Of a stretch of 6,453 bases of DNA, positions 6,230 to 6,453 are shown piece after piece (position 1 is the stretch's first letter; the number at the start of each line of letters is the position of its first letter). The stretch is from Hyphomicrobiales bacterium (lineage in GTDB: Bacteria; Pseudomonadota; Alphaproteobacteria; Rhizobiales; Xanthobacteraceae), in NCBI GenBank assembly GCA_017304505.1, contig JAFKKQ010000467.1:1-6453 (forward strand), read 5' to 3'. A program made the translations under genes and the position numbers. Under the pieces are notes generated by a model. It made no database searches, was not told the DNA's origin, and saw nothing but the letters and a program-made list of their open reading frames with translations.

Positions 6230-6292
6230 TTGGTGTTCGGGCGGCGCGGTTTGAGGCATGATGCGGCCCACCGCCACGCCACGAGGAACGCC

Positions 6293-6453
6293 ATGAAATA
6301 TCGCCGCTCCGACGCCAAGGATTACGCCAAGACCCACATGAAGGGCATCTGGGCGGCCGCGCTGGTGCCGTTCAACGAGGACCTTTCGATCGACGAAAAG
6401 GGCTTCCGCAAGAACCTGCGTCACTGGGTGGACGATCTCGGCATCGACGGCGT
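6293..6453 (+). CDS. DapA-family aldolase/lyase, N-terminus (3' end outside window)
   Basis: The first 53 codons of a protein resembling the dihydrodipicolinate synthase/N-acetylneuraminate lyase family: class I TIM-barrel enzymes that make or cleave C-C bonds with pyruvate-type substrates via a Schiff-base lysine. Seen: GIWAAALVPFNEDLSIDEKGF (about residues 18-38) is the characteristic first strand of the barrel (G-x-x-x-A-x-x-T/V-P-F) and the following helix, then HWVDDLGIDG. The catalytic lysine and the Tyr of the active site lie beyond the window, so activity and substrate cannot be judged. ATG 6293 has AGGA (6284-6287) 5 bases upstream. The ~16-residue hydrophilic extension before the barrel suggests one of the catabolic or uncharacterised DapA homologues rather than lysine-pathway DapA. 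It is transcribed divergently from cysK. Confidence 0.75.
   Translation, partial: MKYRRSDAKDYAKTHMKGIWAAALVPFNEDLSIDEKGFRKNLRHWVDDLGIDG

Larger units (their letters stand above)
5994..6292. promoter_or_regulatory. Divergent regulatory region between cysK and the DapA-family gene
   Basis: A 299-base spacer without a supportable gene. For cysK (minus strand) TTGTCG (complement of 6045-6050), a 17-base spacer and TAGGTT (complement of 6022-6027) form a weak sigma-70-like pair that would give a ~20-base leader including the GGAAGG site. A second candidate is TTGTCG (6097-6102) with CATATT (6072-6077), 19 bases apart. For the plus-strand gene TTGGCC (6202-6207), 17 bases, AATCAT (6225-6230) matches four of six bases in each box. 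Two inverted repeats lie here and are listed separately. The stretch around 6062-6126 is AT-richer than its surroundings, as expected of promoter DNA. All promoter calls are by eye. Confidence 0.35.

Noticed and set aside
5097..6254. Long plus-strand open frame (385 codons) opposite cysK
   Set aside because: Antisense shadow of cysK; composition (Ala/Gly/Arg/His-rich) is typical of such shadows and no motif is seen.
1..6453. CRISPR array, tRNA, rRNA, insertion sequence or phage-defence genes
   Set aside because: No regularly spaced repeats, cloverleaf-like stretch, transposase or recognised defence gene was found on either strand.

Overview
The window reads as chromosomal DNA of a high-GC alphaproteobacterium. 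Gene content and protein style (Aap-type amino-acid ABC transporter, an orphan Bug/TctC-type binding protein, a rhizobial-style CysK, short CCCTCTCC-type intergenic palindromes) point to the Rhizobiales, most likely the Bradyrhizobium/Rhodopseudomonas/Nitrobacter group. The organism assignment is inference from sequence style only. No tRNA, rRNA, CRISPR array, insertion sequence or phage gene was seen.

Layout: (1) Bases 1-1645, plus strand: the 3' part of an AapM-like amino-acid permease followed after 9 bases by a complete AapP-like ATPase, the end of a general L-amino-acid ABC transporter operon. (2) Bases 1646-1740: a short convergent gap holding a palindromic repeat or terminator. (3) Bases 1741-3748, minus strand: two sulfur-transfer genes, sseA (3-mercaptopyruvate sulfurtransferase) and downstream of it a persulfide dioxygenase fused to a C-terminal rhodanese domain. 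A small open frame with a strong Shine-Dalgarno (3709-3807) precedes and overlaps sseA. (4) Bases 3938-4944, plus strand: a Bug/TctC-type periplasmic binding protein gene broken by an internal deletion and frameshift. (5) Bases 4953-5993, minus strand: a CysK-type cysteine synthase, convergent with the broken gene; both stop codons sit in one 14-base perfect palindrome. (6) Bases 5994-6292: divergent regulatory region with two inverted-repeat elements. (7) Bases 6293-6453, plus strand: the first 53 codons of a DapA-family (dihydrodipicolinate synthase/N-acetylneuraminate lyase) protein.

How the genes may work together: SseA moves sulfur from 3-mercaptopyruvate to acceptors such as thiols, giving persulfide. 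The fused enzyme can oxidise glutathione persulfide to sulfite and, through its rhodanese domain, exchange sulfane sulfur with thiosulfate. CysK consumes sulfide to make cysteine. Together they make a plausible small cysteine/sulfide/persulfide homeostasis neighbourhood, but only sseA and the fusion are arranged as a possible operon. Nothing seen amounts to a wholly new system. The points most worth checking are the candidate leader ORF before sseA, the fusion enzyme in this context, the deleted binding-protein gene, and the palindromes near cysK.
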